Of a stretch of DNA of 64,000 nt, positions 1 to 8,695 are shown one piece after another; the first letter of the stretch is position 1; every line of letters starts with the position of its first letter. Where the stretch lies: contig JAJVIF010000001.1 of NCBI GenBank assembly GCA_022072165.1, forward strand, positions 709,353-773,352. Reading direction: 5' to 3'. This stretch comes from a bacterium. GTDB taxonomy: Bacteria; JAJVIF01. Both the position numbers and the translations under genes were made by a program. A model generated the notes under the pieces. The model was not told where the DNA came from. It made no database searches and worked only from the letters and a program-made list of their open reading frames with translations.

Positions 1-1131
1 CGCTTTGTGCCTGATGCGAGGATTCAGACAGACACCGCTTTGTCGCTCATTAAGCCCGGCGGGCCTGCACCCTGGTTTTGCTGGGTGCACTACTTTGACG
101 CCCACTCCCCGTATGTGGCGACCACTGATCATCTGCTGGAACCTGTCAGTACTCCGCAGGATCTCTTACAGGAACTCTGCTCGCATCACGGACTCTATGA
201 CCTCTCTTACGGTCCGATGGCGGACCTCTTTGGTGAAGAGGTCATGGAGGAGCGGGGCATCACTCCACTCGTAGCCGCTCCCAGTGAACTGGAGGATGTC
301 CGACGAATGTATGACGCACAGCTGCGGTACATCGACCAGCAGCTGGAGCGTCTACTGACTACGCTCCGCACTCAGGGCATGCTGGATAACACCATCGTCA
401 TCGTGACTGCTGATCATGGCGAGATGCTCTTCGAACAGGGGTATTTCGGGCACTCGTACTTCCCATGGGAGGAGGAACTCCACATCCCGATGATCTGGTG
501 GTGGCCCGACAAAATCGCGCCTGGTGTGTCATCGGATCTGGTGATGCTCCAGGAGATAGGCCCTTCGGTACTGAGCTGTCTGGGGATCGATGCAGCATCG
601 GCCGCCTTTCCTGACGAACCAACGATGCTCGCACAGGTCCTCCTGCGTAAGGCAGGGGAGAGCTCTCAGCAGTCGTCGCCCCAGCTGGCGATCCGGGGAG
701 ATCATTCCCGGACCCTGCTGCTCCCTGATGGTGAAAAGCTCACCTGGTTTGCGCGTCGTGATTCAGCGACTCATGCCTGGCATCCCTGGACCGGTCCGGT
801 GTGGCGGCTGGAACGCTCCACATCAGAAACAGAGATGGAGTCCATCGAGGAAGCTGATGCGATGGCCTACCCATCGTTTCCGACATGGGCTGCACAACTG
901 GATGCCGCGGTCCGCGAACTGGAGGGAGTGAGTCTGCCCGACGTGAACTTCCGGGGGTACGCGAAGGGACCGCAGGACGCATCCGCCCGGGCGATGCTCC
1001 AAAGTCTGGGTTATCTGCAGGGGCAACAGGATGTTCCTGCGGGTCGCCAGACCCCTCCCCCACCCCGTTATACGCCGGCGGCGGCGGCACTGCGTGACAC
1101 GCCTGAGCCTGCGGATCGGACAGTAGAATGA
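1..1131 (+). CDS. Sulfatase/alkaline phosphatase-superfamily hydrolase, C-terminal part
   Basis: The frame is already open at the first base of the window, so the true start lies upstream. The visible 376 residues hold the second half of a sulfatase-type domain. There is a WVHYFDAHSPY segment, in which the HY/FDAH stretch is typical of the family. A later TADHGEMLFEQGYFGHS segment carries the conserved DHG metal-binding motif. It is followed by a region of substrate-facing loops and a long C-terminal extension. The family hydrolyses sulfate or phosphate esters; the catalytic Cys/Ser region lies off the window, so the substrate cannot be assigned. The stop is followed 4 bases later by the GTG of the next gene, which suggests co-transcription. 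Confidence 0.8.
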   Translation, partial: RFVPDARIQTDTALSLIKPGGPAPWFCWVHYFDAHSPYVATTDHLLEPVSTPQDLLQELCSHHGLYDLSYGPMADLFGEEVMEERGITPLVAAPSELEDVRRMYDAQLRYIDQQLERLLTTLRTQGMLDNTIVIVTADHGEMLFEQGYFGHSYFPWEEELHIPMIWWWPDKIAPGVSSDLVMLQEIGPSVLSCLGIDAASAAFPDEPTMLAQVLLRKAGESSQQSSPQLAIRGDHSRTLLLPDGEKLTWFARRDSATHAWHPWTGPVWRLERSTSETEMESIEEADAMAYPSFPTWAAQLDAAVRELEGVSLPDVNFRGYAKGPQDASARAMLQSLGYLQGQQDVPAGRQTPPPPRYTPAAAALRDTPEPADRTVE

Positions 1132-1135
1132 CCCC

Positions 1136-1804
1136 GTGCCTGATGAACTCCACCGTGCACTTCAGCTGCTGACCATCGTACCGGTGGTCTTTGCCAGCCT
1201 CGTGCTGCATGAGGTGGCCCACGGACGTGCTGCGCTGGCGCTGGGAGATGACACAGCCCAGCGTCAGGGTCGACTGAGCCTGAATCCGTTGCGGCATCTG
1301 GACCCGGTGGGTCTGGCGGTGTTCGTGATCTGTCTGCTGGTGCTGCATGTCGGATTCGGCTGGGCGAAGCCGGTGCCGATTGACCCCCGCAAACTGCAGG
1401 ATCCCAAGCGCGACATGGCGCGCATTGCGATCGCGGGTCCGGCGATGAATTTCGTATTGGCAGGACTGGCTGCCGGCACGCTGTTTTTGCTGTCGCTGCT
1501 GGCGATCGTGGATGTCCCACGACTCCTCGACATCATCGCCACCAGCCAGGAGCTGCCAGTTATGCAGTCATGGCAGATGCTGCTGGGATTTGTGTTACTG
1601 GTTGCGGTCACCGCGAATCTGGTACTGGGACTGCTCAATCTGCTGCCGATCCCGCCGCTGGATGGATCGCGGATTCTGTACGCCATGCTGCCGTACTACT
1701 GGGGCTATCGGCTCTACCGCCTCCAGTCGTATACGATTCCAGCGCTGCTGGCGATCCCGGCACTGCTTATTCTCTACAACCTCTACCGGCTGCTCGCCCT
1801 CTAA
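1136..1804 (+). CDS. Site-2-protease-type M50 membrane metalloprotease
   Basis: A 222-residue polytopic membrane protein. The zinc motif HEVAH sits at residues 25-29 in the first membrane segment. A second conserved motif, NLLPIPPLDGSRI, near residue 175 supplies the zinc-binding Asp of M50 proteases. The length matches the small S2P-M50 group that lacks PDZ domains. Such proteins cut substrates inside the membrane, usually anti-sigma factors or signal-peptide remnants; no partner is visible here. Start is GTG, 4 bases after the preceding stop. The next gene begins 6 bases downstream behind AAGGAG, so the three are probably one operon. Confidence 0.88.
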   Translation: MPDELHRALQLLTIVPVVFASLVLHEVAHGRAALALGDDTAQRQGRLSLNPLRHLDPVGLAVFVICLLVLHVGFGWAKPVPIDPRKLQDPKRDMARIAIAGPAMNFVLAGLAAGTLFLLSLLAIVDVPRLLDIIATSQELPVMQSWQMLLGFVLLVAVTANLVLGLLNLLPIPPLDGSRILYAMLPYYWGYRLYRLQSYTIPALLAIPALLILYNLYRLLAL

Positions 1805-1810
1805 GGAGCT

Positions 1811-2470
1811 ATGAGTCCTACCACGCCATCTTCCCCTCCTCCCGCAGTTCCGGCATCCGGTGATGTCGTCGCCCGGCCACCGCATCCCATGGCGCGGATG
1901 GTGATGGTGGCAGTCGTCCTGCTCCTGGGGGGAAGTCTTGCCTGGTTCTTCACGAAACCAGGACCTCCTGGTGGCACGTCGCAGGAAAAGTCGCCTGTGG
2001 AATTTGCCAAGGGGTCAGAAGCGGACGAGCTGCAAGCCCGACTGGAGAAGCAACTGAGCGAACTGGCAGGGTCGATGTTCTCCTCGCCCTTTGCGGTGCT
2101 GACGCCGGAAAACCGGGCGCAGGTGGAGCAACTCGCGAAACCGTATCCGAAGGCAACCTTCGAGGAGAAGAGTTCCTCGTATGAGGAAAGCCCACAGCAG
2201 GGACAACTCTACCGGCTGATTTACAACTCACCTGACAGCGTGAAAGAGGTCCTGACGTGGTACCAGAAGGAATGGGCGGCTGAGTATCTGACAGTCCGGG
2301 AGCACACCGACGGCCTCGACGGGTACACGCTGCAGATCCGGGTACCGGGGCTGCATGTCGAACGGGACATCATGATCATCGCCGTGCCGGATCCAGTCAC
2401 TGAGAAACCCACCACGCAGATTTGGGTCACGATTCGCAATACGCTGGTGCCGGGACAGGACCCGACATAG
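1811..2470 (+). CDS. Membrane-anchored protein of unknown function
   Basis: 219 residues, not recognised. The N-terminal 25 residues are rich in Pro, Ser and Thr and are followed by one hydrophobic segment (about residues 31-48), then a soluble domain presumably outside the cytoplasm. The soluble part has an amphipathic stretch around residues 70-95 and a mixed alpha/beta region ending in TQIWVTIRNT, which could be a small lipoprotein-like or PepSY-like fold, but no motif supports that. An AAGGAG site 4 bases before the ATG, overlapping the previous stop, supports the start. It ends TAGTG, sharing a base with the likely GTG start of the next gene. Confidence 0.7.
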   Translation: MSPTTPSSPPPAVPASGDVVARPPHPMARMVMVAVVLLLGGSLAWFFTKPGPPGGTSQEKSPVEFAKGSEADELQARLEKQLSELAGSMFSSPFAVLTPENRAQVEQLAKPYPKATFEEKSSSYEESPQQGQLYRLIYNSPDSVKEVLTWYQKEWAAEYLTVREHTDGLDGYTLQIRVPGLHVERDIMIIAVPDPVTEKPTTQIWVTIRNTLVPGQDPT

Positions 2471-3165
2471 TGCGGATGAGGAGTTACAACGCGGCGACTC
2501 AGCAGACCGGCCAAGCGAGCGGAGGGCATCCGCTGGTCCGTGAACCACTCACGCGCCCGCAACGATGGGGCAGTTCACAGGCATCCGGCAGCCGTCGTGC
2601 GGTGTTCATAGATCGGGACGGTGTCCTGAATCGCCTCATCATCCAGGGCTATGTGCGACACCCCAATGAACTGGAGGTGATCCCTGAGGCGCTGGAAGGA
2701 GTGCGTCGACTCGCCCAGGAATCAGACTATCAGCTGGTGCTCTTCACCAATCAAAGCGTTGTCGGTCGGGGTGACATCACCCGCTCACAACTCGACCAGA
2801 TTCACGAACACTTGCTGGAACTCATCGAAGCTGCGGGTGGACGAGTGGACCTGCTGCAGATTTGTCCACATGCGCCGTTCTTGCAGTGTGACTGCCGGAA
2901 ACCGCGACCTGGAATGCTCCATGAAGCCGCCGAGCTGCTGAACCTGGATCTGAGCCAGAGCTGGGTGGTCGGGGATTCTGTCAGGGACATGCAAGCCGGC
3001 CGGGCTGCCGGCACACGACTGGCGTTCATTCGGTACCAGGGCTGGCACGATGAGCGGGAATGGGATCGACTCATCGCGGAATCTCATGCCGTGGATGTGA
3101 TTTGCGAGCATCTGCTGGAAGCAGCGAGCTTTATTCTGGCTGACGACCAGGTCGCCGTCCGATAG
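2470..3165 (+). CDS. gmhB: D-glycero-beta-D-manno-heptose 1,7-bisphosphate 7-phosphatase-like HAD hydrolase
   Basis: HAD-IIIA phosphatase of the GmhB/histidinol-phosphatase type. Visible motifs are the DxD nucleophile in FIDRDGVLN, motif II in LFTNQS, a zinc loop with CPH and CDC cysteines in the order C-x-H...C-x-C, the KPRPGM motif III, and VVGDSVRDM motif IV. GmhB removes the 7-phosphate from heptose bisphosphate for lipopolysaccharide or nucleotide-heptose synthesis. The frame could begin at 2422 inside the previous gene, but GTG at 2470 sits behind GGACAGGA and overlaps the upstream stop, so I choose it; ATG at 2476 is the alternative. About 35 residues of non-conserved leader precede the HAD core. 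Confidence 0.85.
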   Translation: MRMRSYNAATQQTGQASGGHPLVREPLTRPQRWGSSQASGSRRAVFIDRDGVLNRLIIQGYVRHPNELEVIPEALEGVRRLAQESDYQLVLFTNQSVVGRGDITRSQLDQIHEHLLELIEAAGGRVDLLQICPHAPFLQCDCRKPRPGMLHEAAELLNLDLSQSWVVGDSVRDMQAGRAAGTRLAFIRYQGWHDEREWDRLIAESHAVDVICEHLLEAASFILADDQVAVR

Positions 3166-3168
3166 CAA

Positions 3169-4209
3169 TCAGCGGACTGAAAGTCGCTGCCTGACATCCT
3201 CGTAGTTCTCATTCTGTGCCGCGATAGACTGCAGGTCCTTCCTCGCCTTTGCCGGTTGCCCCTGTAACTCAAAGACCATGGCCCGTTCATAGAAGAGCGC
3301 GTGGAGTAAATCCTGCGGCCGTCCAGCTTTCCGCTTCAGTGCCGCTGTCAGCGTGACGCGGGCCTCTTCCAGGCGTCCCAGGCTGCGCAACGCCCGGGCG
3401 CGATAGAGCAGGCAAGCGGCATGGAGGGTGGTCTCATGTGTCAGCCCGTTGGTGCGCCCCAGAATCGCCTGCATCGCCCCGGCATCATGGGGATAGGTCG
3501 CACAGAGCAATTCTGCCCAGGAGAGAAGGAGGGCCAGGTCAGCGGGCATATGCGGGAGCAACTGCTCCAACAGCCGGAGCGCGTCTTCGGTCCGTCCCAC
3601 CCACTGGTAGAGCTCAGCGAGCGTGAGCCAACAGCCAAGAATCCCAACTTCGATGTGAATCTCCAGTTCCGGTGTGACGGGCAGGGCGAAACTGGTAGAC
3701 ATGCCATGTCGCTGCAGGACGCTCCCCAGGCGGTCGCTCCCGACAGCAGCCCGCTCCAGATGGGGGATCGCGACAGCGGTGTCGCCCCGTTGGAGCGCCA
3801 GGACCGCCAGCATCCAGGCGGCATCAGGATGGGTCGATTGCTCAAAAGACTCCTGTGCAGCAGCATCGTGCCCGTTCATGAGCAGCTTTAATCCCTCGAC
3901 CAGGAGTCGCTCCTCCGGAGAGAGCAGCAATTTGCCGAAGAATCCGAGGTCCAGGGAAGATGGTGCCTGCGTCGTTTGACTTTGGGAGTTGCGCGATTTG
4001 CCGGTGCTGGCTTTTGTCGATTTCGAGCTGCCTACTTTCGTGGTGTAAAAAAGCCCCGTCCCCGGCAGCCCGACCGTGGCATGTGTGCCTCGCGACCCGA
4101 CTGTCACTTTCGCACCACGGGGACCCAACGATACCGACGCGCCAGATTTGCTGAGATTTAGCGTGACTCCGGGAAGGAGCCGGTGGCGGCGGAAGAAGCG
4201 AAAACTCAT
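3169..4209 (-). CDS. DUF4236 protein with TPR-like helical C-terminal domain
   Basis: 346 residues. The N-terminal 55 residues, starting MSFRFFRRHRLLPG and containing LNLSKSG, SLGPRGAK and GLPGTGLFYT, match the short beta-rich DUF4236 domain. A Ser/Thr/Lys linker follows. The rest is helical, with degenerate tetratricopeptide-like pairs (for example ALLVEGLKLLMNGHDAAAQESF-type helices and AELYQWVGRTEDALRLLEQLL). The role of DUF4236 is unknown; TPR regions usually bind proteins. The frame stays open for 108 codons upstream, but the DUF4236 motif begins exactly at the ATG at 4209, behind GAGG, so the longer form is rejected. It is divergent from the next gene, with 136 bp between the starts. 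Confidence 0.8.
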   Translation of the reverse strand: MSFRFFRRHRLLPGVTLNLSKSGASVSLGPRGAKVTVGSRGTHATVGLPGTGLFYTTKVGSSKSTKASTGKSRNSQSQTTQAPSSLDLGFFGKLLLSPEERLLVEGLKLLMNGHDAAAQESFEQSTHPDAAWMLAVLALQRGDTAVAIPHLERAAVGSDRLGSVLQRHGMSTSFALPVTPELEIHIEVGILGCWLTLAELYQWVGRTEDALRLLEQLLPHMPADLALLLSWAELLCATYPHDAGAMQAILGRTNGLTHETTLHAACLLYRARALRSLGRLEEARVTLTAALKRKAGRPQDLLHALFYERAMVFELQGQPAKARKDLQSIAAQNENYEDVRQRLSVR

Positions 4210-4345
4210 CCTGACCTCGCGTCGCGACAGATGCCGGGCGTACACATTCGCCGGGACTCTGTGCAGGATACCAGTCAGTCGGAGTGCTATTGTCGGTGCA
4301 TCCGCGCCGGACGCCACACCGGACCGCGCATCAGAGGAACTGATC

Positions 4346-5344
4346 GTGAGCGCACAATCGACAGGACGTATCGCGGTGATCGGAACCGGCATTGCGGGTG
4401 CGGTGATCGCGCGTCGACTGGCAGATGCCGGACGAAATGTCGTGGTGTTCGAGAAGGCTCGGGGAGCTGGCGGACGGCTCAGCAGTCGTCGCAGCCCTAC
4501 CGGAGGCTTCGACATCGGAGCACAGTACTTCACGGCTCAGAGTCCAGCGTTTCAGGACCAGGTGGAGTCGTGGTTGGCGACCGGGGCCTGTGCCGTCTGG
4601 AATGGACGCTTCGCTGAACGCGATAGTGGCACCTGGCGCGACATCACACCAACGGCCACACGCTATGTCGGGACGCCGGGGATGCACCAGATCGCGAAGC
4701 AGTTGCTGGGGACTATCGATGTTCAGATCGCCACGCGCATCACGAAAGTCCTGGGGGGACGTCGCACCTGGCATCTGAGTGCTGAAGATGGTCGTGCCTT
4801 CGCGCCGTTCACGCATCTGGTCGTCACGACCCCAGCGCCCCAGGCCTGTGACATCCTGCGTATCGCCGCGCCCAGCTTGGTGGAGCGGCTGGCGGAGGTC
4901 ACCTATGCCCCCTGCTGGGCCGTGATGGCAGCGTTCGACTCGGACGTTGCGTTGCCCTGGGATGGCATCGCTCTCAGTGAGGGCAACATCAGCTGGATCG
5001 CCCGGGATAGCAGCAAACCGGGACGTCCGCCAGGGGAACGCTGGGTGCTGCACGGTGCCTCTGGCTGGAGCGCGGATCATCTGGATATCCCTGAGAGTGC
5101 GGTCGGCCAGCAAGCGCTTGTAGCTCTGGCGCAGCTTGCCAAGTCGCCTTTACCAGCGATCCGTGAGCTGCAGGCACATCGCTGGTTGTATGCGCAGGTG
5201 CAGAGCAGTCTGGAGACTCCCTGTCTTTGGTCAGCAGAACTGGGGATCGGGTATGCGGGGGATGGTTGTCTCGGGGCACGAGTGGAAGCAGCGTGGGAGT
5301 CAGGAGTCGCCCTCGCTGACGCGGTGTTAGAGTCGCTGGCGTAG
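4346..5344 (+). CDS. FAD-dependent oxidoreductase, COG3380/renalase-like
   Basis: 332 residues. The N-terminus has the Rossmann dinucleotide signature VIGTGIAGAVIARRLADAG, followed by VVFEKARGAGGRLSSRR, the FAD-binding loop of the amine-oxidase-like superfamily. The motif DIGAQYFTAQ is characteristic of the renalase-like COG3380 group. The C-terminus carries the second FAD-contact motif around IGYAGDGCLGARVEAAWESG. These proteins are soluble flavoproteins; the bacterial substrate is uncertain, although some relatives oxidise off-isomer dihydronicotinamides. A GTG start at 4346 lies 6 bases after AGAGGAAC; the longer open frame upstream overlaps the divergent DUF4236 gene and is not conserved-looking. 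Confidence 0.82.
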   Translation: MSAQSTGRIAVIGTGIAGAVIARRLADAGRNVVVFEKARGAGGRLSSRRSPTGGFDIGAQYFTAQSPAFQDQVESWLATGACAVWNGRFAERDSGTWRDITPTATRYVGTPGMHQIAKQLLGTIDVQIATRITKVLGGRRTWHLSAEDGRAFAPFTHLVVTTPAPQACDILRIAAPSLVERLAEVTYAPCWAVMAAFDSDVALPWDGIALSEGNISWIARDSSKPGRPPGERWVLHGASGWSADHLDIPESAVGQQALVALAQLAKSPLPAIRELQAHRWLYAQVQSSLETPCLWSAELGIGYAGDGCLGARVEAAWESGVALADAVLESLA

Positions 5345-5380
5345 CGGTCGGTTGGGGCTGATGCGTTACCATGAGATGAC

Positions 5381-6517
5381 ATGCAACCGGTCTATCCCAC
5401 TTCGATGACGCTGGCGCAGGCGATGCACTTTGCCCTGCGGGAATATATGGAGCGCCATCAGCCGCGACGTCTTGCTGAGCCTGCGCTGCAACCCTGGGGC
5501 TTGCTTGCTCCGCGCTATCAGGAGGCTGCGGTTGCTGTGGCTGAGCACATGAACGAGCTGCTGGATGCGATCGGGTGTGTCGCAGTCCCGCAGGAGAGCG
5601 CCAGGAAAGCGCGCCTGAAGCGTCTGGCAGCGCATGAATATGCGGGCCTCGTGGAGCCCCTCGCCCGGATGCTCCATTTGCGGTATGTGAACGATCAGTT
5701 GCATACGCGATGGCACTTTGCCCCTGGTCCACGGGATGAGACAGCCCTCACCGATCCCAACATCACTTCATGGGAAGAAGCCCAGGAGGCCCACCGACGG
5801 TTGTGCCTGCATCGAGTCCGGTCGTTTCCCGTGCTTTATGAGCGAGCCGGGCTCCGGATAGTCCGGCAGAGTGCAATTGCGCCAGAGTCGGAACTCGCGA
5901 GCGAGGAGGTCGCATTGGGTGCGCATCTGCGAGCGTTCGATCTGAAGCTGGTCGCCCGGGGGATCCATGAAGCCTATGTCGCACGGCGGCGGTCGGCGGA
6001 GCAGGGCTCCGAACCATTGCCACGACTGGGTTCGACCCAGCGGATGGAAATTTTTGTGAGCAGGCAACAGGCGATCCCGGAAACGCTGCCAGACAATCCC
6101 AGCTTGCGCCAGTGGGAGAACCTGCCGGAGTATCTGCGGTTCTCCAATATCGAAGCGGCGCGACTGGCCTGGGTCCGGTTCCGGGCGGTCGGGCTCGACA
6201 TCGTGCCGGTGTCTCATCCCGGGACAGCACTAAGCGCTGCAGATCTTCAGGAAAAGCAGGAGGTGCTGGCCGAAGCGAGCCATGTCCACTGGATGAACGA
6301 GCGGGTCCTGCGCGGATGGACTTATGCGCCGGGTCCCAAAGACATGCAGCGTCGGACCCATCCCGACTTGCGGCCCTGGCAGGAACTGGGGGAAGCCGAG
6401 CGCGACAAGGATCGGGAGCAGGTCCTGGACTTGCCTGGCATTTTGGGTCGTGCGGGTCTCAAAATCGTGCCTCTTCTACCACCGACCGGGACCATTCTCC
6501 GGGTAATCCTGCGCTAG
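5381..6517 (+). CDS. RyR-domain protein with two tandem units
   Basis: 378 residues with two similar halves. Each half has a helical companion segment (HxxY...Wx-x-L...N...A) followed by a ryanodine-receptor-type RyR repeat. The second RyR is best preserved: HWMNERVLRGW, YAPGPKD, RTHPDLRPW and ERDKDREQV. The first is degenerate: LHLRYVNDQLHTRW, FAPGPRDE. The RyR repeat is a small helical domain named after the ryanodine receptor; in bacteria its role is unknown, and ligand or peptide binding has been suggested. No catalytic motif is seen. A paralogue of the same layout lies at 29396-30499. It starts 36 bp after the oxidoreductase and has no clear Shine-Dalgarno site. Confidence 0.78.
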   Translation: MQPVYPTSMTLAQAMHFALREYMERHQPRRLAEPALQPWGLLAPRYQEAAVAVAEHMNELLDAIGCVAVPQESARKARLKRLAAHEYAGLVEPLARMLHLRYVNDQLHTRWHFAPGPRDETALTDPNITSWEEAQEAHRRLCLHRVRSFPVLYERAGLRIVRQSAIAPESELASEEVALGAHLRAFDLKLVARGIHEAYVARRRSAEQGSEPLPRLGSTQRMEIFVSRQQAIPETLPDNPSLRQWENLPEYLRFSNIEAARLAWVRFRAVGLDIVPVSHPGTALSAADLQEKQEVLAEASHVHWMNERVLRGWTYAPGPKDMQRRTHPDLRPWQELGEAERDKDREQVLDLPGILGRAGLKIVPLLPPTGTILRVILR

Positions 6518-6649
6518 GACGGGATAATGGGTGGGATTCCCGGTTCTACCTAATTGAGAATGAGATGCAGGTCACAACTGGTGCTTCGGACTCCTTATAA
6601 GCTGCCTGCAGGATGTTCAGAGAGATGGGCATCCAGAAGGAGGCTGTTC

Positions 6650-7372
6650 ATGACTCAAACGATCGACACCCACGTCACCATCGGCAGTCTGGTCGCCGGG
6701 GATCCCATGCGCGCCCGGGTCTTTGAGAAATTCCGCATCGATTACTGCTGTGGCGGGAATCGGACCCTCGCGGAGGTCTGCGCGCAGCAGCAGCTGGATC
6801 CTGCTGATGTGATGCAAGCGCTGGAGGAGCAGGCAGCGACGCTACAGGCGCGGGAAGCGCAGGTGGATTGGGAGACGGAGTCGCTGACCTCACTGATCCG
6901 ACATCTGCTGGATACCCATCACGTCTATCTCAAGGAAGCCCTGGCCCGCCTGCAACCGCTGGCTGACAAGGTCGCGCGAGTGCATGGTGAAAACCATCCG
7001 GAACTGCTGCAGATCCGCCAGACGTTCATGGAACTCTCAGGCGAACTGCTGCCACATATGGCCAAGGAAGAGATGATCCTCTTTCCGCTCATCGAGCGGA
7101 TGGAGGCGAGTGGTGGGGCCCAGGGATTCCACTGCGGCAGTATCGGGAATCCGATTGGGGTCATGGAGTTCGAGCATGACGCTGCTGGTGTACTGATGGC
7201 CCGTCTGCGGGAGCTCACCAGCGACTACACGCTGCCGCCCGATGCCTGCGGCTCATATCAGGCGCTCTATGCAGGTCTGGCGGACCTGGAGTTCGACACC
7301 CACATGCACATCCACAAGGAAAATGTGCTGCTGTTTCCCCGGGCGCTGGCTCTCGAAAGCGCCTGCCAATAA
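6650..7372 (+). CDS. ric: Iron-sulfur cluster repair di-iron protein (RIC/YtfE/ScdA)
   Basis: 240 residues. It has the N-terminal DUF542 domain with the signature RIDYCCGGNRTLAEVC (Cys33-Cys34), followed by a hemerythrin-like four-helix domain with His/Glu ligands (HHVYLKEAL, HPELL, HMAKEEMILFPLIE, EFEHDAAG, HMHIHKENVLLFPR). RIC proteins repair Fe-S clusters damaged by nitric oxide or oxidants, in the cytoplasm. ATG at 6650 follows AAGGAGG by 6 bases; a longer open frame from 6554 has no homology and is rejected. It heads an operon with a radical SAM protein and narJ, fitting nitrosative stress protection during nitrate respiration. A TATAAG -10-like box lies at 6596-6601. Confidence 0.93.
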   Translation: MTQTIDTHVTIGSLVAGDPMRARVFEKFRIDYCCGGNRTLAEVCAQQQLDPADVMQALEEQAATLQAREAQVDWETESLTSLIRHLLDTHHVYLKEALARLQPLADKVARVHGENHPELLQIRQTFMELSGELLPHMAKEEMILFPLIERMEASGGAQGFHCGSIGNPIGVMEFEHDAAGVLMARLRELTSDYTLPPDACGSYQALYAGLADLEFDTHMHIHKENVLLFPRALALESACQ

Positions 7373-7385
7373 GGGGGAAACGACC

Positions 7386-8666
7386 TTGACGAGGCATACA
7401 CGACTCAATCCAGCGGAACTGGAAATCGCTCTCTTCTGTGAGGGCCTCGAAATCGACGCGTCCTGCTCGCTTGAGCAGGACGCGCGTCTCTTTTCCCGCA
7501 CACGGGCCGGGCTCGGCAGTGGGCTGGAACTCGTCATCCCGGGGGATCTCAAAGAACTCTGGATGAATGTGCCAGTGCTCGAGCCCTTCGTGCAGGGGTC
7601 TTCGTGGCTGCTTTCCAAAGAGAGCGCCGGGTACCTGGTCACAGATCGCAGGACCGGGGAGCGGTATCCCGTGAGTGTGCCGCCGGAGCCGGATTGGTAC
7701 CAGCGGCAGACCAGTCGCGGCACTCCGATGACCCAGATCGGTGTCCTGCAGGGGACTTATCTCGGCATCTACATTAATAATGCCTGTGCCTTCTGGCATG
7801 AAGCAGAGCAGAGTCAGTGCAAGTTCTGCACGACAGGGCTCAATGTTGGCAAGAACGAGAAGGCGAAGAAAGAACTGGATGACGTCGCCGAGGTCGCGCT
7901 GGCCGCCAAGGAAGAATCGGGCGTCACATTCGTCCACTTCAACAGCGGTTACCAGGGAGGGCGGGACCTGGATCTCGCCGCGCCTTATGCCAAAGTCATC
8001 AAGGAGCGCGTCGGTGCCCTGGTAGGGATGCAACTGACCCCCACCAAGGATCTCTGGAAGTACGACTGGCTCATCGACCTGGGGGTCGACCACTTCTCCT
8101 TCTGCTACGAGTTCCACAACCCGGAGTTTTTCGCCCGCCTGCTCCCCGGCAAGGAGCGTACCTTTGGTCAGGAGACCTTCTTTAAGGCCATTGAGTACAC
8201 GGTCAACAAGCTGGGCAGGGGGACGGTTTCCGGCGAAATCATCGCCGGCATCGAGCCCATCGAGGACACGTTGCAGGCGATTGACTGGATCACAGAGCGG
8301 GGCGCGTTCCCGACGGTCTGCATTTTCCGGCCGACCATCGGGTCGCAAATGGAAGACTGGCCCTCCCCACGATATGAGGATATGGTCCCGGTCTTCCGGC
8401 ATGTGTACGAAGCCTGCCGGAAGCATGACATCCCCATCGGCCTCGCTCCGAACATCGAAGTCAGCCTGATCGTGCAGCCCAATGACTGCAAGTACCTTGT
8501 GTCCCGCGACTGGGCGTTTCACAGCTACGAAGGCAAGCTGAAGCTCATGCGCCTGGCGGCATCCGGGCTGTTTCGTCGCAAGCTGGCCCGACGTCGCATT
8601 TCCGTCAGCGCGACTGATCCTTCCGCCTACATGCCCAAGCCCGCTCCGGCATTGCAGACCCTGTAG
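7386..8666 (+). CDS. Radical SAM protein of the nitrate reductase cluster
   Basis: 426 residues from a TTG start placed 9 bases after a GGGGGAAA run and 13 bp after ric. The putative SAM [4Fe-4S] ligands are Cys134, Cys145 and Cys148, a CX10CX2C spacing rather than the canonical CX3CX2C. Ordered radical SAM-like elements follow: FNSGYQGGRDLD, GMQLTP, DHFSFCYEFH, GEIIAGIEPIEDT and RPTIGS, suggesting a TIM-barrel. The N-terminal 120 residues form a separate domain without a known motif. The substrate is unknown. The position between ric and narJ suggests a part in cofactor maturation or nitrosative repair, but this is inference from context only. Confidence 0.75.
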   Translation: MTRHTRLNPAELEIALFCEGLEIDASCSLEQDARLFSRTRAGLGSGLELVIPGDLKELWMNVPVLEPFVQGSSWLLSKESAGYLVTDRRTGERYPVSVPPEPDWYQRQTSRGTPMTQIGVLQGTYLGIYINNACAFWHEAEQSQCKFCTTGLNVGKNEKAKKELDDVAEVALAAKEESGVTFVHFNSGYQGGRDLDLAAPYAKVIKERVGALVGMQLTPTKDLWKYDWLIDLGVDHFSFCYEFHNPEFFARLLPGKERTFGQETFFKAIEYTVNKLGRGTVSGEIIAGIEPIEDTLQAIDWITERGAFPTVCIFRPTIGSQMEDWPSPRYEDMVPVFRHVYEACRKHDIPIGLAPNIEVSLIVQPNDCKYLVSRDWAFHSYEGKLKLMRLAASGLFRRKLARRRISVSATDPSAYMPKPAPALQTL

Positions 8667-8695
8667 GTTGTCACGTTACTTCAGGAGGCTCATAC

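Noticed and set aside
6541-6649. NsrR-like operator upstream of ric (GAGATGCAGG half site)
   Set aside because: Only one half site is visible and no matching second half at the right distance.
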